64,000 bases of DNA from Pontibacter deserti (GTDB lineage Bacteria; Bacteroidota; Bacteroidia; Cytophagales; Hymenobacteraceae). The DNA lies in NCBI RefSeq assembly GCF_023630255.1, contig NZ_JALPRS010000001.1, forward strand, positions 2,356,001-2,420,000, written 5' to 3'. Shown piece after piece: positions 44,450 through 54,000 of the stretch. The translations under genes were made by a program, and so were the position numbers. How positions within the stretch are numbered: position 1 is the stretch's first letter; each line of letters begins with the position of its first letter. The notes beneath the pieces were generated by a model. It worked only from the letters and a program-made list of their open reading frames with translations, was not told the DNA's origin and did no database searches.

Positions 44450-44655
44450 TCTTTATTAAATTCCCTCAATAATATTTACTTTCTTCAGTTCAAAATAAAG
44501 CTTTAAACTATTACATAACAGTTGTAGTTGTGCATCTTTTGTTATGTATGCCTATAGGTAACATCTGTAACCATAAACTTTGAACAGCCGTTATTACCAA
44601 TCTACTGGTTTAGGAGTTAAGCCAGTTTTGACTTTACAATAACAATAATAAAGCT

Positions 44656-45192
44656 ATGATGAACAGAACAGATAAAGCGGGCATGATGACAGCCATGTTC
44701 CGTGACAGAGAAAGTGCAGAACGTGCATTTAACGAGCTTCGCGCACGTGGTTATGATAAAGATGATATCAACGTTGTGATGTCAGATGATGCCAGAAAAA
44801 GACACTTCAGAGGAGAGCATGCCGACGATACTACAGAGCTTGGCAATAAATCTCTGGAAGGTGCCGGTGCTGGTTCTGCCATTGGTGGTACTTTAGGTGC
44901 TATAGTTGGTGCAATTGCTGCTATTGGTACATCTGTAGCCATTCCTGGTTTAGGTTTAGTAGTAGCTGGTCCGTTGGCGGCTGGTCTGGCTGGTGCCGGA
45001 GCTGGTGGCTTAACAGGTGGTTTATTAGGTGCCCTTGTTGGTGCTGGTATACCTGAAGAACGTGCTAAAGTATATGAATCAGGTATAAAAGAAGGTAATA
45101 TAGTACTTGGCTTTAAACCACACAGCGTTGAAGATGCCCGCTATTTCGAGGAGCATTTCCAGAAGCATCGTGGAGAACATATCTATTATTAA
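44656..45192 (+). CDS. general stress protein 17M-like protein with glycine-rich membrane segment
   Basis: A 178-residue protein. The N-terminal part (MMTAMFRDRESAERAFNELR, ARGYDKDDINVVMSD) and the C-terminal part (GIPEERAKVYESGIKEGNIV) form the two halves of a GSP17M/YflT-type alpha-beta domain. Between them a long Gly/Ala-rich hydrophobic segment (about 75-135, many GxxxG steps such as GAGAGSAIGGTLGAIVGAI) could form a glycine-zipper hairpin in the membrane. In Bacillus YflT is a general stress protein; the role here is by analogy. Terminator at 45221-45246. Confidence 0.82.
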   Translation: MMNRTDKAGMMTAMFRDRESAERAFNELRARGYDKDDINVVMSDDARKRHFRGEHADDTTELGNKSLEGAGAGSAIGGTLGAIVGAIAAIGTSVAIPGLGLVVAGPLAAGLAGAGAGGLTGGLLGALVGAGIPEERAKVYESGIKEGNIVLGFKPHSVEDARYFEEHFQKHRGEHIYY

Positions 45193-45220
45193 CAGCTGGC
45201 TTTACGCTATTGTTAATTCA

Positions 45221-45246
45221 AAATGCCTGGCAGTTGCCAGGCATTT
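45221..45246 (+). terminator. intrinsic terminator
   Basis: A perfect 12-bp stem AAATGCCTGGCA / TGCCAGGCATTT with a 2-nt gap, followed by T residues. Confidence 0.85.
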
Positions 45247-45432
45247 TTATTTTATACCTGTAGTATACTAAAAACAGGCAGTTTGTTGTTATATCAAGGC
45301 TGAAGTATAGCATAAGGTAAATAATTACATATAAAAGTTAGGTTTACCATATCTTAGCTTGGCAGTGAAAATTTTCTGCTCTATATTGCAATACCAGTAA
45401 AATCACTTGCATTCTCCTGCTTCTTTACAACC

Positions 45433-45837
45433 ATGTATAAACTCCAGCACATTCTGATAGTAGACGATGACCAGATCAATAATTTGTTCTCGCAGATCAT
45501 ACTGGAAGATGCAAATGCCTGTAATATGGTATCGGTGTGCCAGAGTACAGTAGAGGCTCTGGAGCTGCTCCGAAGTATGAGCAGTAATGCCGAAGCTCCC
45601 TTTCCGGACCTTATTCTGTTGGATATAAACATGCCGGAACTTGATGGCTTTGATTTTCTGGAAAGGTACCATATGCTAGGGTATAACGAGCAATATAATA
45701 CCGCTATTTCTATGTTCAGCACGTCAGATGACCCTGATCATATAGAGCGGGTAAAGCAGTTTAATTCCGTTATCGGTTTTATCCAAAAGCCTTTGTCTAT
45801 GGCTACTCTCCACAACATACTAACCCACTCCAATTAA
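45433..45837 (+). CDS. orphan single-domain response regulator
   Basis: A 134-residue CheY-like receiver without output domain. The acidic pocket is VDDDQ (Asp11-13), the phospho-acceptor Asp64 lies in LILLDINMPEL, and the conserved Lys is in IQKPLSM near residue 121. No kinase gene is adjacent, so the phosphodonor lies elsewhere. Receivers of this type (long loop before the phosphorylated Asp) are common in Cytophagales. The gene is monocistronic. Confidence 0.92.
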   Translation: MYKLQHILIVDDDQINNLFSQIILEDANACNMVSVCQSTVEALELLRSMSSNAEAPFPDLILLDINMPELDGFDFLERYHMLGYNEQYNTAISMFSTSDDPDHIERVKQFNSVIGFIQKPLSMATLHNILTHSN

Positions 45838-45910
45838 CCCTTCAGAAAACAATTTGCCATAGTTTCGTATGCAAGTAGGTAAACAATAAACTATACCTAA
45901 ATCATACACT

Positions 45911-46513
45911 ATGAAAAGAATGTTTTATGCTGCACTCTTGGTTGCAGCTACTACCGTTGCAGCCTGCACTCCGGATAAAAAAACAGAAGACACTGAAGTT
46001 GTGGAAGCTGCAGAGGCTGCAGAAGAAGAAACTGGCTCTGAGACCGCAGCCGATACTACCCTTACAGACGACAAGAAAGAATTTATGAAGCAACTGGCGC
46101 AGCATAACCTGCTACAGATTGCCATTGGCAGGCTGGCATCCACAAAAAGCACCAATAACGAAGTAAAACAGAATGGCCAGCAGATGGTGCAACTCTATAC
46201 TAATAGCCAGACCAAACTACAGGACTTAGCCCAATCATATGGTATGCCGCTTGACACAGTGCTGCAGGAGGATTATCGTAAACATATAGAAGACCTTACA
46301 AAATTAAAGGCAGCTGATTTTGACAAGAAATACCTGGAGAAAGTAACAGATGTGCAAAAAGACGCTTTAGACTCATTTGACGGCGTACTGAAAGACAATG
46401 CTGAAGCAGATGCAACTGCATTTGGCTTATGGGCAAGAACATCAGAAAAAGAACTACGGGCACAATATGAGCAGGCACTTACCAGACAACAACAGCTGAA
46501 AAACGATCAGTAA
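45911..46513 (+). CDS. DUF4142 lipoprotein
   Basis: A 200-residue protein with a lipoprotein signal (AALLVAATTVAAC, Cys19) and an acidic linker (about 24-58). It carries one DUF4142 domain, a ferritin-like four-helix bundle of unknown function: DKKEFMKQLAQHNLLQIAIG, NNEVKQNGQQMVQLYTNSQT, DFDKKYLEKVTDVQKDALD. It is likely anchored in the outer or inner membrane facing the periplasm. The gene is convergent with the SGNH esterase gene, 17 bp apart. Similar genes are often found among envelope-stress genes. Confidence 0.92.
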   Translation: MKRMFYAALLVAATTVAACTPDKKTEDTEVVEAAEAAEEETGSETAADTTLTDDKKEFMKQLAQHNLLQIAIGRLASTKSTNNEVKQNGQQMVQLYTNSQTKLQDLAQSYGMPLDTVLQEDYRKHIEDLTKLKAADFDKKYLEKVTDVQKDALDSFDGVLKDNAEADATAFGLWARTSEKELRAQYEQALTRQQQLKNDQ

Positions 46514-46530
46514 ATCGGAGGAAATTATAC

Positions 46531-47082
46531 TTAGAGTATGTCTTTAAGTATAGACCAGGTATGTTTTGCCAGCAGCTTCTGCCCCTCTGCATTAGGGTGT
46601 ACGCCATCTGGCAGGTTTAAATGCCGCATACCTGCTACTCCTTCCAGCAAAAACGGAACAAAAGACACATTGTTCTTAACCGCCAGTTCCCGGAACAGAA
46701 CCCTGAACTCAGCGGCATAACGCCCCGGTACAATGTCCGGTATCTCCATCCCAGAAAGTATAATCTTCACTTCCGGCCACTTACGCTTTGCCTTGTCCAG
46801 CATTTCCTGAAGATTTATAGTTGTTTCGCGGGTAGGTATGCCCCGTAAGCCATCATTAGCACCCAAAGCCAGCACAAAAATATGCACCTCCTGGTTTAGC
46901 CACTTATCCAACCGGTGTACGCCACTTGCTGTTGTATCACCACTCAAACCAGCATTAATAACGTGGTAATCTGTATACCCTTCCTGCTGCAACTGTTGCT
47001 GTATAAGCGACGGGTACGCCTGCGATTGCGGCAAACCATAGCCTGCTGTTAGACTATCTCCAAAAAAAAGAATGTTCTTCAT
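46531..47082 (-). CDS. SGNH-family esterase/lysophospholipase, TesA-like
   Basis: A 183-residue hydrolase. Block I is FFGDSLTAGYG with the catalytic Ser; block II has INAGLSGDTTASG; block III is LALGANDGLRG; block V is LPDGVHPNAEG with Asp and His. These define the SGNH fold, closest to E. coli TesA and bacterial arylesterases. Unlike TesA no signal peptide is visible, so this copy would be cytosolic. The ATG at 47080-47082 is chosen over the GTG one codon upstream. The substrate (acyl-CoA, lysophospholipid or aryl ester) is not predictable. Confidence 0.93.
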   Translation of the reverse strand: MKNILFFGDSLTAGYGLPQSQAYPSLIQQQLQQEGYTDYHVINAGLSGDTTASGVHRLDKWLNQEVHIFVLALGANDGLRGIPTRETTINLQEMLDKAKRKWPEVKIILSGMEIPDIVPGRYAAEFRVLFRELAVKNNVSFVPFLLEGVAGMRHLNLPDGVHPNAEGQKLLAKHTWSILKDIL

Positions 47083-47120
47083 CACCTGTTCATCTATACT
47101 TATGATGCGCTTTACTTTAT

Positions 47121-47162
47121 AAACAGCAAAGGGTTACCAGTTGCGGTAACCCTTTGCTGTTT
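47121..47162 (-). terminator. intrinsic terminator of DUF2383 gene
   Basis: A perfect 18-bp stem AAACAGCAAAGGGTTACC and complement with a 6-nt loop, lying 18 bp past the stop codon on the minus strand. Confidence 0.85.
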
Positions 47163-47180
47163 ATAGTTCAGATTATTTTA

Positions 47181-47636
47181 CTAATCAACAGTGGTTTTCA
47201 TCTGCTTCAGGTGCTCACAGGTAGCAATAGATGCCTGTTTCTGCTTTTCAACCATCTGTACTACTTCCTGAGGCAGCTCAGCTCTGTGTTCTAATGCATC
47301 GTTGTATGCCTTCTGAGCCCATTCTTCACCATACAGGTTCGATTCTATAATCGCTTTTTCGTCTTTGCCTGTAATACCGGACTTAACATCCATCCAGCCT
47401 CTGTAGAGCTTTCCTTTCATAGTAGTATCGCGCTGTGTTTCGCCACCAATGCGGCTCAGGGTGCTGTTCAGCTCATTAGAGAATTGCTGGCTTTGTTGTA
47501 CCAGTTCGTTATAGTAAGCTTTATGCGCAGGGTCTCTGGTATCCTGTGCAGCTGTTTTATAACCTTCTATTCTGTCGTTAACGAACTGCGTTAGCTCGTT
47601 CAGCACATCGGCAGCTCTTTCATTCATGTTTTGCAT
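47181..47636 (-). CDS. PA2169/DUF2383 four-helix-bundle protein
   Basis: A 151-residue protein, all helical. It has the PA2169-type ferritin-like fold (DUF2383): ADVLNELTQFVNDRIEGYKT, HKAYYNELVQQSQQFSNEL, GWMDVKSGITGKDEKAIIES and GEEWAQKAYNDALEHRAELP. No signal peptide is present. The conserved E..Y and E...A..Y positions could bind metal, but no ferroxidase set is evident to me. Such genes tend to be stress- or stationary-phase induced in Bacteroidetes (inference from general context). Its neighbours include DUF4142 and GSP17M-type proteins. Confidence 0.92.
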   Translation of the reverse strand: MQNMNERAADVLNELTQFVNDRIEGYKTAAQDTRDPAHKAYYNELVQQSQQFSNELNSTLSRIGGETQRDTTMKGKLYRGWMDVKSGITGKDEKAIIESNLYGEEWAQKAYNDALEHRAELPQEVVQMVEKQKQASIATCEHLKQMKTTVD

Positions 47637-47890
47637 AGCTTTATCGTTTTATTTGTGGTAGTTATTTAGTTTATATGTAAATCAGAACGAAAAAAAGTCG
47701 ACACAGTTATAAGAAACATTCACAAATTACGTATGTTACCTATTAAGCCGCGGCAACTTTACAGCTATACAGGAACTGTTTTGTGAAAAGATAACTTTTT
47801 ATAGTACATTACATTCTGTAGTTGTAACGCTGACACACAACAAGCGGCACTACTTTTGTTATTGACTTGAAGTACAACAAATTAAACTAA

Positions 47891-49999
47891 ATGCTATCCT
47901 TGACAACCAGACTTAAAATAATGTTATCTGTACTGGCAGTTATACTGCTTACAGCTTCTTTCATTTTTTACCAGTCCAATTCTACACCGGAAGGTAAAAA
48001 TGAGATTTTGCTGAAAGTACTGATGCAGGGCCTTAACCAGGGCCATTTTCAGCCTGAGAAATTAGATGATGATTTCTCTAAAAAGGCTTTTAAATTATAC
48101 CTGGAGCGCCTGGACTATAATAAAAAATTCCTGATGAGCTCTGATGTGGCAAAGCTTCGCAAATACGAAACCGCCATAGATGACCAATTGCGCCAGGGGA
48201 GCTACGAGTTCTTCGACCTGTCTGCCGACATGATTGAGCAGCGTCTGAAAGAATCGCAGGCTTACTACAAAGAGATACTGACCAAACCATTTGATTTCTC
48301 TAAAGATGAAACCATAGAGCTTGATGGCGAGAAGCTTGCTTTTGCTAAAGATAAAAACGAGCTGAAAGAAGCATGGCGCAAGCAGCTAAAGTACCAGACA
48401 TTGGTGCGCTTAGCCGATATGCAGAAAGAACAGGAAAAAGCAGCAGTCAAAGGTGAGAAAAAAGAGACTAAAACAGCTGAGCAAATGGAAGCTGAGTCTC
48501 GCAAGAAGATTCTGGAACTGTACGATGACCTGTACGAGCGTATGAACCGCATCTCCCGCGACGACAGACGAGCTACGTATATCAATGCCATTACCAACGT
48601 GTTTGATCCACACAGCGGCTACTTCCCTCCAAAGGCTAAGTCAGATTTCGATATCGAATTTACAGGTCGCTTAGAAGGTATAGGTGCTTCGCTGCAGGAG
48701 AAAGATGGCCAGATAAAAGTAGCTGAAATTGTACCGGGTAGCCCATCTTATTTGCAAGGTGATCTGAAGCCAGGTGATGCTATACAAAAAGTAGCTCAAG
48801 GCAATAAGGAGCCTGTTATTGTGGAAGGTATGCGTCTTGATGATGCCATCCAGCTGATCCGTGGTAAGAAAGGTACTGAAGTACGCCTTACAGTTAAAAA
48901 GCCGGATGGTTCTATAAAAGTTATCCCTATCGTTCGCGATGTGATCGTGTTTGAAGAAACCTATGCACAATCTGCCATGATAGAAGGTGGCCAGAAAATA
49001 GGTTACATTAAGTTACCTGGTTTCTATGCTGACTTTGAAGGCAACGGTGGCCCAAGCAGTGCCGAAGATGTGAAGCGCGAAGTTGAAAAGCTGAAAACAG
49101 CCGGTATGAAAGGTCTGGTTCTTGACCTTCGTAATAATGGTGGTGGCTCATTAGGTGATGCCGTTGAAATGGCAGGCTTATTTATAAAACAAGGTCCGAT
49201 TGTGCAGGTGAAAGATGCACGTGGTAAATCTGTAGTGCTTGATGACCGCGACCCACAGGTACAATACGATGGTCCGTTGGTTATACTTGTGAACGCTAAC
49301 AGTGCATCCGCTTCTGAAATTCTGGCAGCTGCCATGCAGGACTATAAACGTGCTGTAATTGTAGGTAGCCCAACTTATGGTAAAGGAACTGTGCAGCAGT
49401 TTTTTGAACTAGACCAGGCGCTGCCTTCTCAGTTCGACTCTTATAAACCGTTTGGTGCTTTAAAGCTTACAACACAGAAGTTTTACCGCGTAAATGGTGG
49501 TACAACCCAGCTGCGTGGCGTTACACCTGATGTGATCTTACCGGATGTATATGCTTACCTGGAGTTTGGTGAGAAAGAGCAGGATTTCCCGCTTCCTTTC
49601 GATGAAATTAAACCGGCTAACTACACACCTTGGTCAAATGCAAAGCTTAACATTAACCAGATACAGGCACACAGCCGTGAGCGAATCAACACGAACAAGA
49701 GCTTTGCTCTGATCAAAGAAAGTGCTGAACGTCTTAAAAAGCAATCAGACATTACGGTTCGTTCGCTGGAATTGAAAAAGTATATGGAAGAAGAGAAAAG
49801 AGCTGAAGCTGAAACAAAACGTTACGAAGCAGCTCAGAAAGAAGTACCAGTACTAACTGTAAGCAGATTACCAGAAGACCTGAAAGCGTTAGGTACTGAT
49901 ACTGCTAAGGTTGCCCGTAACAAGGAATTCCTTAAAAGCTTAAAACAGGATATTTACCTGGAAGAAGCAGTGGAAGTAATTAACAAGGATCTGAAGTAA
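47891..49999 (+). CDS. prc: carboxy-terminal processing peptidase (tail-specific protease, S41)
   Basis: A 702-residue periplasmic S41 protease, anchored by one N-terminal membrane segment (about 8-27). A helical N-terminal domain (about 35-240) is followed by a PDZ domain (GRLEGIGASLQEKDGQIKVA, PGSPSYLQGDLKPGDAI). The protease core has LVLDLRNNGGGSLGDAVEMA, the catalytic Ser in ANSASASEILAAAMQD and the Lys in GSPTYGKGTVQQ. A C-terminal DUF3340-type helical domain completes the Prc/Tsp architecture. Prc degrades or trims periplasmic and outer-membrane proteins. It is monocistronic, with a palindromic terminator. Confidence 0.95.
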   Translation: MLSLTTRLKIMLSVLAVILLTASFIFYQSNSTPEGKNEILLKVLMQGLNQGHFQPEKLDDDFSKKAFKLYLERLDYNKKFLMSSDVAKLRKYETAIDDQLRQGSYEFFDLSADMIEQRLKESQAYYKEILTKPFDFSKDETIELDGEKLAFAKDKNELKEAWRKQLKYQTLVRLADMQKEQEKAAVKGEKKETKTAEQMEAESRKKILELYDDLYERMNRISRDDRRATYINAITNVFDPHSGYFPPKAKSDFDIEFTGRLEGIGASLQEKDGQIKVAEIVPGSPSYLQGDLKPGDAIQKVAQGNKEPVIVEGMRLDDAIQLIRGKKGTEVRLTVKKPDGSIKVIPIVRDVIVFEETYAQSAMIEGGQKIGYIKLPGFYADFEGNGGPSSAEDVKREVEKLKTAGMKGLVLDLRNNGGGSLGDAVEMAGLFIKQGPIVQVKDARGKSVVLDDRDPQVQYDGPLVILVNANSASASEILAAAMQDYKRAVIVGSPTYGKGTVQQFFELDQALPSQFDSYKPFGALKLTTQKFYRVNGGTTQLRGVTPDVILPDVYAYLEFGEKEQDFPLPFDEIKPANYTPWSNAKLNINQIQAHSRERINTNKSFALIKESAERLKKQSDITVRSLELKKYMEEEKRAEAETKRYEAAQKEVPVLTVSRLPEDLKALGTDTAKVARNKEFLKSLKQDIYLEEAVEVINKDLK

Positions 50000-50023
50000 G
50001 CTTAGATTGCAAAACAAAAACAG

Positions 50024-50051
50024 AAAAGCCGGCTACATGTAGCCGGCTTTT
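50024..50051 (+). terminator. palindromic terminator of prc
   Basis: A perfect 28-bp palindrome, AAAAGCCGGCTACA and its complement, followed by T residues. Confidence 0.85.
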
Positions 50052-50199
50052 GTTGTTTATACCGCTTATCCATATTTTACTTCTATTCTAAAAGTGCTAT
50101 TCTTAATTCAAAATGTGAGTATAGAATAACTTTATACTTTGGATTAAGTCTTCTCTTTCTATCATTCTGAAAGATTAGCTAAGGTAACTTAAGATGTAT

Positions 50200-50990
50200 T
50201 TTTAGTATTTGTCATTTCGAGTGTAGCGAGAAATCTATCTCAAGTTATACTATATAGACCTCGTAGCGTGCACAACTCCCCGAACGTATAACTACTATAG
50301 CTGAGGCTTTCTCCAACTAGAACCAAGCTATACTTTCATAGTGCTTTTCATCCTAGGAGCTTTATTTATCTATTGTTTCATCTTCGGCTATGGTGCCCTC
50401 ACGGCCGGGAGGCCCCGCCTTTGGGCATCGCGCTGCTGATTTGAAGCTCCCCTCGCAGGCTCGGGTTGGCTGCGCCACCGCAACAAATCAATGGCGCTCC
50501 ACCCAAAGACTGAGATCTTCCGATAGCTATAGTTCTTGCTGCTTGAGAAGCTATAGTTGCATAGCTTTTCTCGTGGTAATATTTCCGTAGGGACAGGTAA
50601 ACCTGTCTGCTCGTGTACTGTACCTATAAAACTATAACTGCAACTATAGCAACGGCAGAGAAGCTCCCCTCCTTAGACAAGGAGGGGTTGGGGGTGGTTG
50701 GGCCACAGCAACTATAGAACAATAAACTCTAGCTATAGCAAGGGCCGTTTATCAAAAGACCTCCGAGCGTGCTTGTCACCTCGGAGCGTCTATAGTTTAG
50801 CAGTCGCTATGTAGCAAGTGAGACGCTCGCAGGACCTCCGAACGCTGCGAGGTCAGAAAGACTCCCTCTCCTGTTTTTAGGAGAGGGCTGGGGTGAGGTA
50901 AAGCTCCCGTCTTAGATAAATAAGTCTTAGATCCCGGGCTTGTTTTTGGGAGAGGGGCTGGAGTGGTAGAAACACAACAACTATATACCT
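50200..50990. repeat. mosaic dispersed repeat block B
   Basis: A noncoding block of roughly 800 bp made of modules also found at 1215-1860 (inverted) and 57150-57545. It begins with GTCATTTCGAGTGTAGCGAG (50212-50231), which I recognise as a widespread intergenic sequence type in Bacteroidetes. It contains the hairpin GACAGGT-AA-ACCTGTC (50592-50607), corresponding to the palindrome in block A. Modules of the form ACCTCCGA(A/G)CG recur at about 50759, 50778 and 50833. The small open frame at 50390-50590 lies wholly within the repeat and is not called a gene. Confidence 0.75.
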
Positions 50991-51021
50991 CTTTCTACTA
51001 AGTCAATAACCCAATAAAACA

Positions 51022-51054
51022 AAACGGCCTGCTGGAAATACCAGCAGGCCGTTT
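51022..51054 (-). terminator. intrinsic terminator of secreted nuclease gene
   Basis: A perfect 14-bp stem AAACGGCCTGCTGG / CCAGCAGGCCGTTT with loop AAATA; on the minus strand it is followed by TTTTGTTTTA. Confidence 0.9.
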
Positions 51055-51073
51055 ACCTGTAAAATCGGGTTTA

Positions 51074-54000
51074 TTAGTTCTTAACCATTTTAGTCTGGAA
51101 GAACTCTTTACCTGTTTCGATCAGGATCATATAGATACCAGCAGGAAGGTTTGCAACGCGGCTGCTTAATTGCGCTTGAACAGCATCCTGGGTACCTGCA
51201 ATATTCATTACTTTTCTGCCTTCTGCAGAATATACAATCATTTTAACTTTAGCTGTTGCAGCTACACGCTCCGGTAACAGGAATCTAACATCGCTGTTAA
51301 CAGGGTTCGGATAAATGCTGAATTGACCTTTTGTACCATCAGCTATACCGGTTGGAGCATCATTTCCTTCAATTGTTAAAGTGAAGGTTTTGGCTGTACC
51401 GATCTCTAAACCATTGCTGGCACCAGTAATGTTAAACACTACCTGCTCTGCATCTTCAGTCTCAGTATCATCAGTAATGTTAACCTCAAAAGTAGCAGTT
51501 GTGGAATTAGCAGGTATAGTTACGGTAACGGCACCATTATTAGCACCAGTTAAAGTATAATCTGCTACAGTAGCAGTGCTGCTTGTTGCCGGAGTTATAG
51601 TTACAGTTTGCTCAGTTCCCACTCCTTCTGATAGCGTAACCGACACTGTAAACGAGCCTGCGTCTTCGGCTTTGCTTATACTTGGTGAAGTAAACGTTAC
51701 AGATGCCGGAGTTGCAGTAGCTGTAAGTATAAATCGTGCAGATACCGGTAAGTGATCTGAAGTTGTATTTCTGAAATTCGTGATGCTGTTCAGCAACTGT
51801 TCTTCAATGGCGATAGAGCCTGGCACATATTCATCTTCAAATTCTTTTGATATGATAAGATGATCCAGGAAGCTTTTGAAAGAACCTGATTCATATGTAT
51901 TCTTACCAGCAAGGCTCAGGTCATAAGTAAGTGTTTTGTAATCTTCAGTATCTGTAACAAAAACTTCAAAAGAAGATGGATTTGTACCAACTACAGATAC
52001 ATCCACATCATCATTATAGTCACCTAGAAGTACCAGGTTAGCATTTGGGTATTGTACATCTAAAGAGTCTTTCAGCACCTTAACATCATACTTACGTCTG
52101 TTGTAAGGGAAGATATCGGTATCTTCGTTTGCTTTGGCGTGGATGTTAACCACATGTACTCTTTGTTTTTTACCGTCAATATTGGCCTCAAACTCTACCA
52201 TGTACGGCAATCTGCCACTCGACCAGAACAGGTCAGATCTGTTGTTAGGATAGTCCTGCAGCGTTACACCGTTGTTTTTGATATCTGAGAACAATTTAGC
52301 AAGCAATACTTTCTCTTTTTTAACAGTAACTGTTGATAGCTTATAAAGGAACCCGACTTTCTGCTCGTTAGATGCCTGCCAGCTCATTGTCTCACTTACG
52401 TAAGCATAACCAATTTCCTGGGCTAGCTGTGCTATTTTAGCTTCATCTACTACTTCCTGAACACCTATAATATCAGCATTCAGTTCTGTAATTACTTTCT
52501 TAACGTTTTCGTATTGTAAGGCGTCATCCGATGGGCCACTGCCAGTTGAGCCAAACCATTCCATGTTCCAGGTAACAACTTCAAGGGTGTTGGCTTTCAG
52601 CATAGAAGAACCTGTCAGCATTCCGCGTGTAATCGGAGCTTCGGAACCACTGGTAAAGGTTATGGGGCCAGAGCTGATGAAAGATGTAGTAGCTGGCGCA
52701 AAACGTACATATACTTTATTAGATGCCGCAGCTTCTGCAGAAGTATAAGTCAAAGAAGAAGTATATTCAGTACCATCTTTTGAAAGCTCGAAATTAGCTG
52801 GAGCAGTTACTATTACATCTGCTGCAAAACCTACTGCACTAAACGTAAATTCCTGCGCTGCAGAAGTGCTACCTTGTGCAGTTTCAGCAAAGTTCAGGTT
52901 CAGGTTAGATGTATTCAGGTAATTACTGGCATCTTTTACTTCAAAGTTATCCAGTGTCCAGCGGGCTGCACTACCTGCACTAGCTGGACTATCTGCTGTT
53001 GAAGTATAAACAAAAGCAATGTATGTATTTGCTGATTTATAGCTATTCAGATCCAGGTTTTCAAGTAGTTTCCAGATATCAGCATTATCAGCTGGCAGGG
53101 TAATTAAATTTGTCCATGTTGCAATTGCAGGGTTGCCTGTACCGCTATAGTTTGTCGAAACCATAACAGATAGTGCATCGCCGGCATACTTGGTTCTATA
53201 GTTAACACTCACCAGCGGGAAAGCATAAGCTGTCAGATCCAGTTTCGGAGAGATTAACCAATCTTCGTTAGCATTATTCACGTTATTAGCGAAACCGCTC
53301 ATCTGCACACCATTACCTTGCTGGCCAAATGTTGTACAAGCCCAGGTTTGTGCGCCTGTTACACTAAACTGTACCCAACCGCCGGTAAGGCTTTCATTAC
53401 CTGTACAGTTGGTGAAATTTTGAACATAAGGGCTATATACATCAGCTGACGCTGTAACACTTACATCCGCAATACCTTCTGCTGAATGCACAATACTGTT
53501 AGCGAAAGTACCTGCAGTAGTTGTAGAAACTTTTACATAAACTTTTTGCGGAGTAACTAATTCTGCTGCTGTAAAAGTAATTTCTTGTGTGAATGTTTCA
53601 TTTTCAACTTTAGAAATACTGAATGGTCCTCCAGTTACAATTTTTAAATCTGAACTTAGCTGGTTCGCAGTTAACACATAAGACAAAACACTGCCTTGTG
53701 CATTTTGCGCTAATGAACCGAAGTTTAAAGCGGACACGCTGGCAGTTAATGGTGGTTGAGAAGCTTCACCATCTTTAATCACAATATTATCTAGGGCGAT
53801 ACCATCACGTGACCCACCTGCACCTTCAACTACATATTCATATGTAGCCCAACGAATTTGAACAATTGGCTGATTTTCAACCTCGGCCGGTAATGAGGCA
53901 GTAATTGATTGCACATCACCTGCCGGTCTATTAACGGTAGTATAATCTGCACTATTTATCGTTGTCCAGTTTCCCGATTCCCCAATACGATATTGAAGTA

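Noticed and set aside
50390-50590. Open frame of 66 codons on the plus strand
   Set aside because: It lies entirely in mosaic repeat block B, whose other copy at 1215-1860 does not keep the frame.
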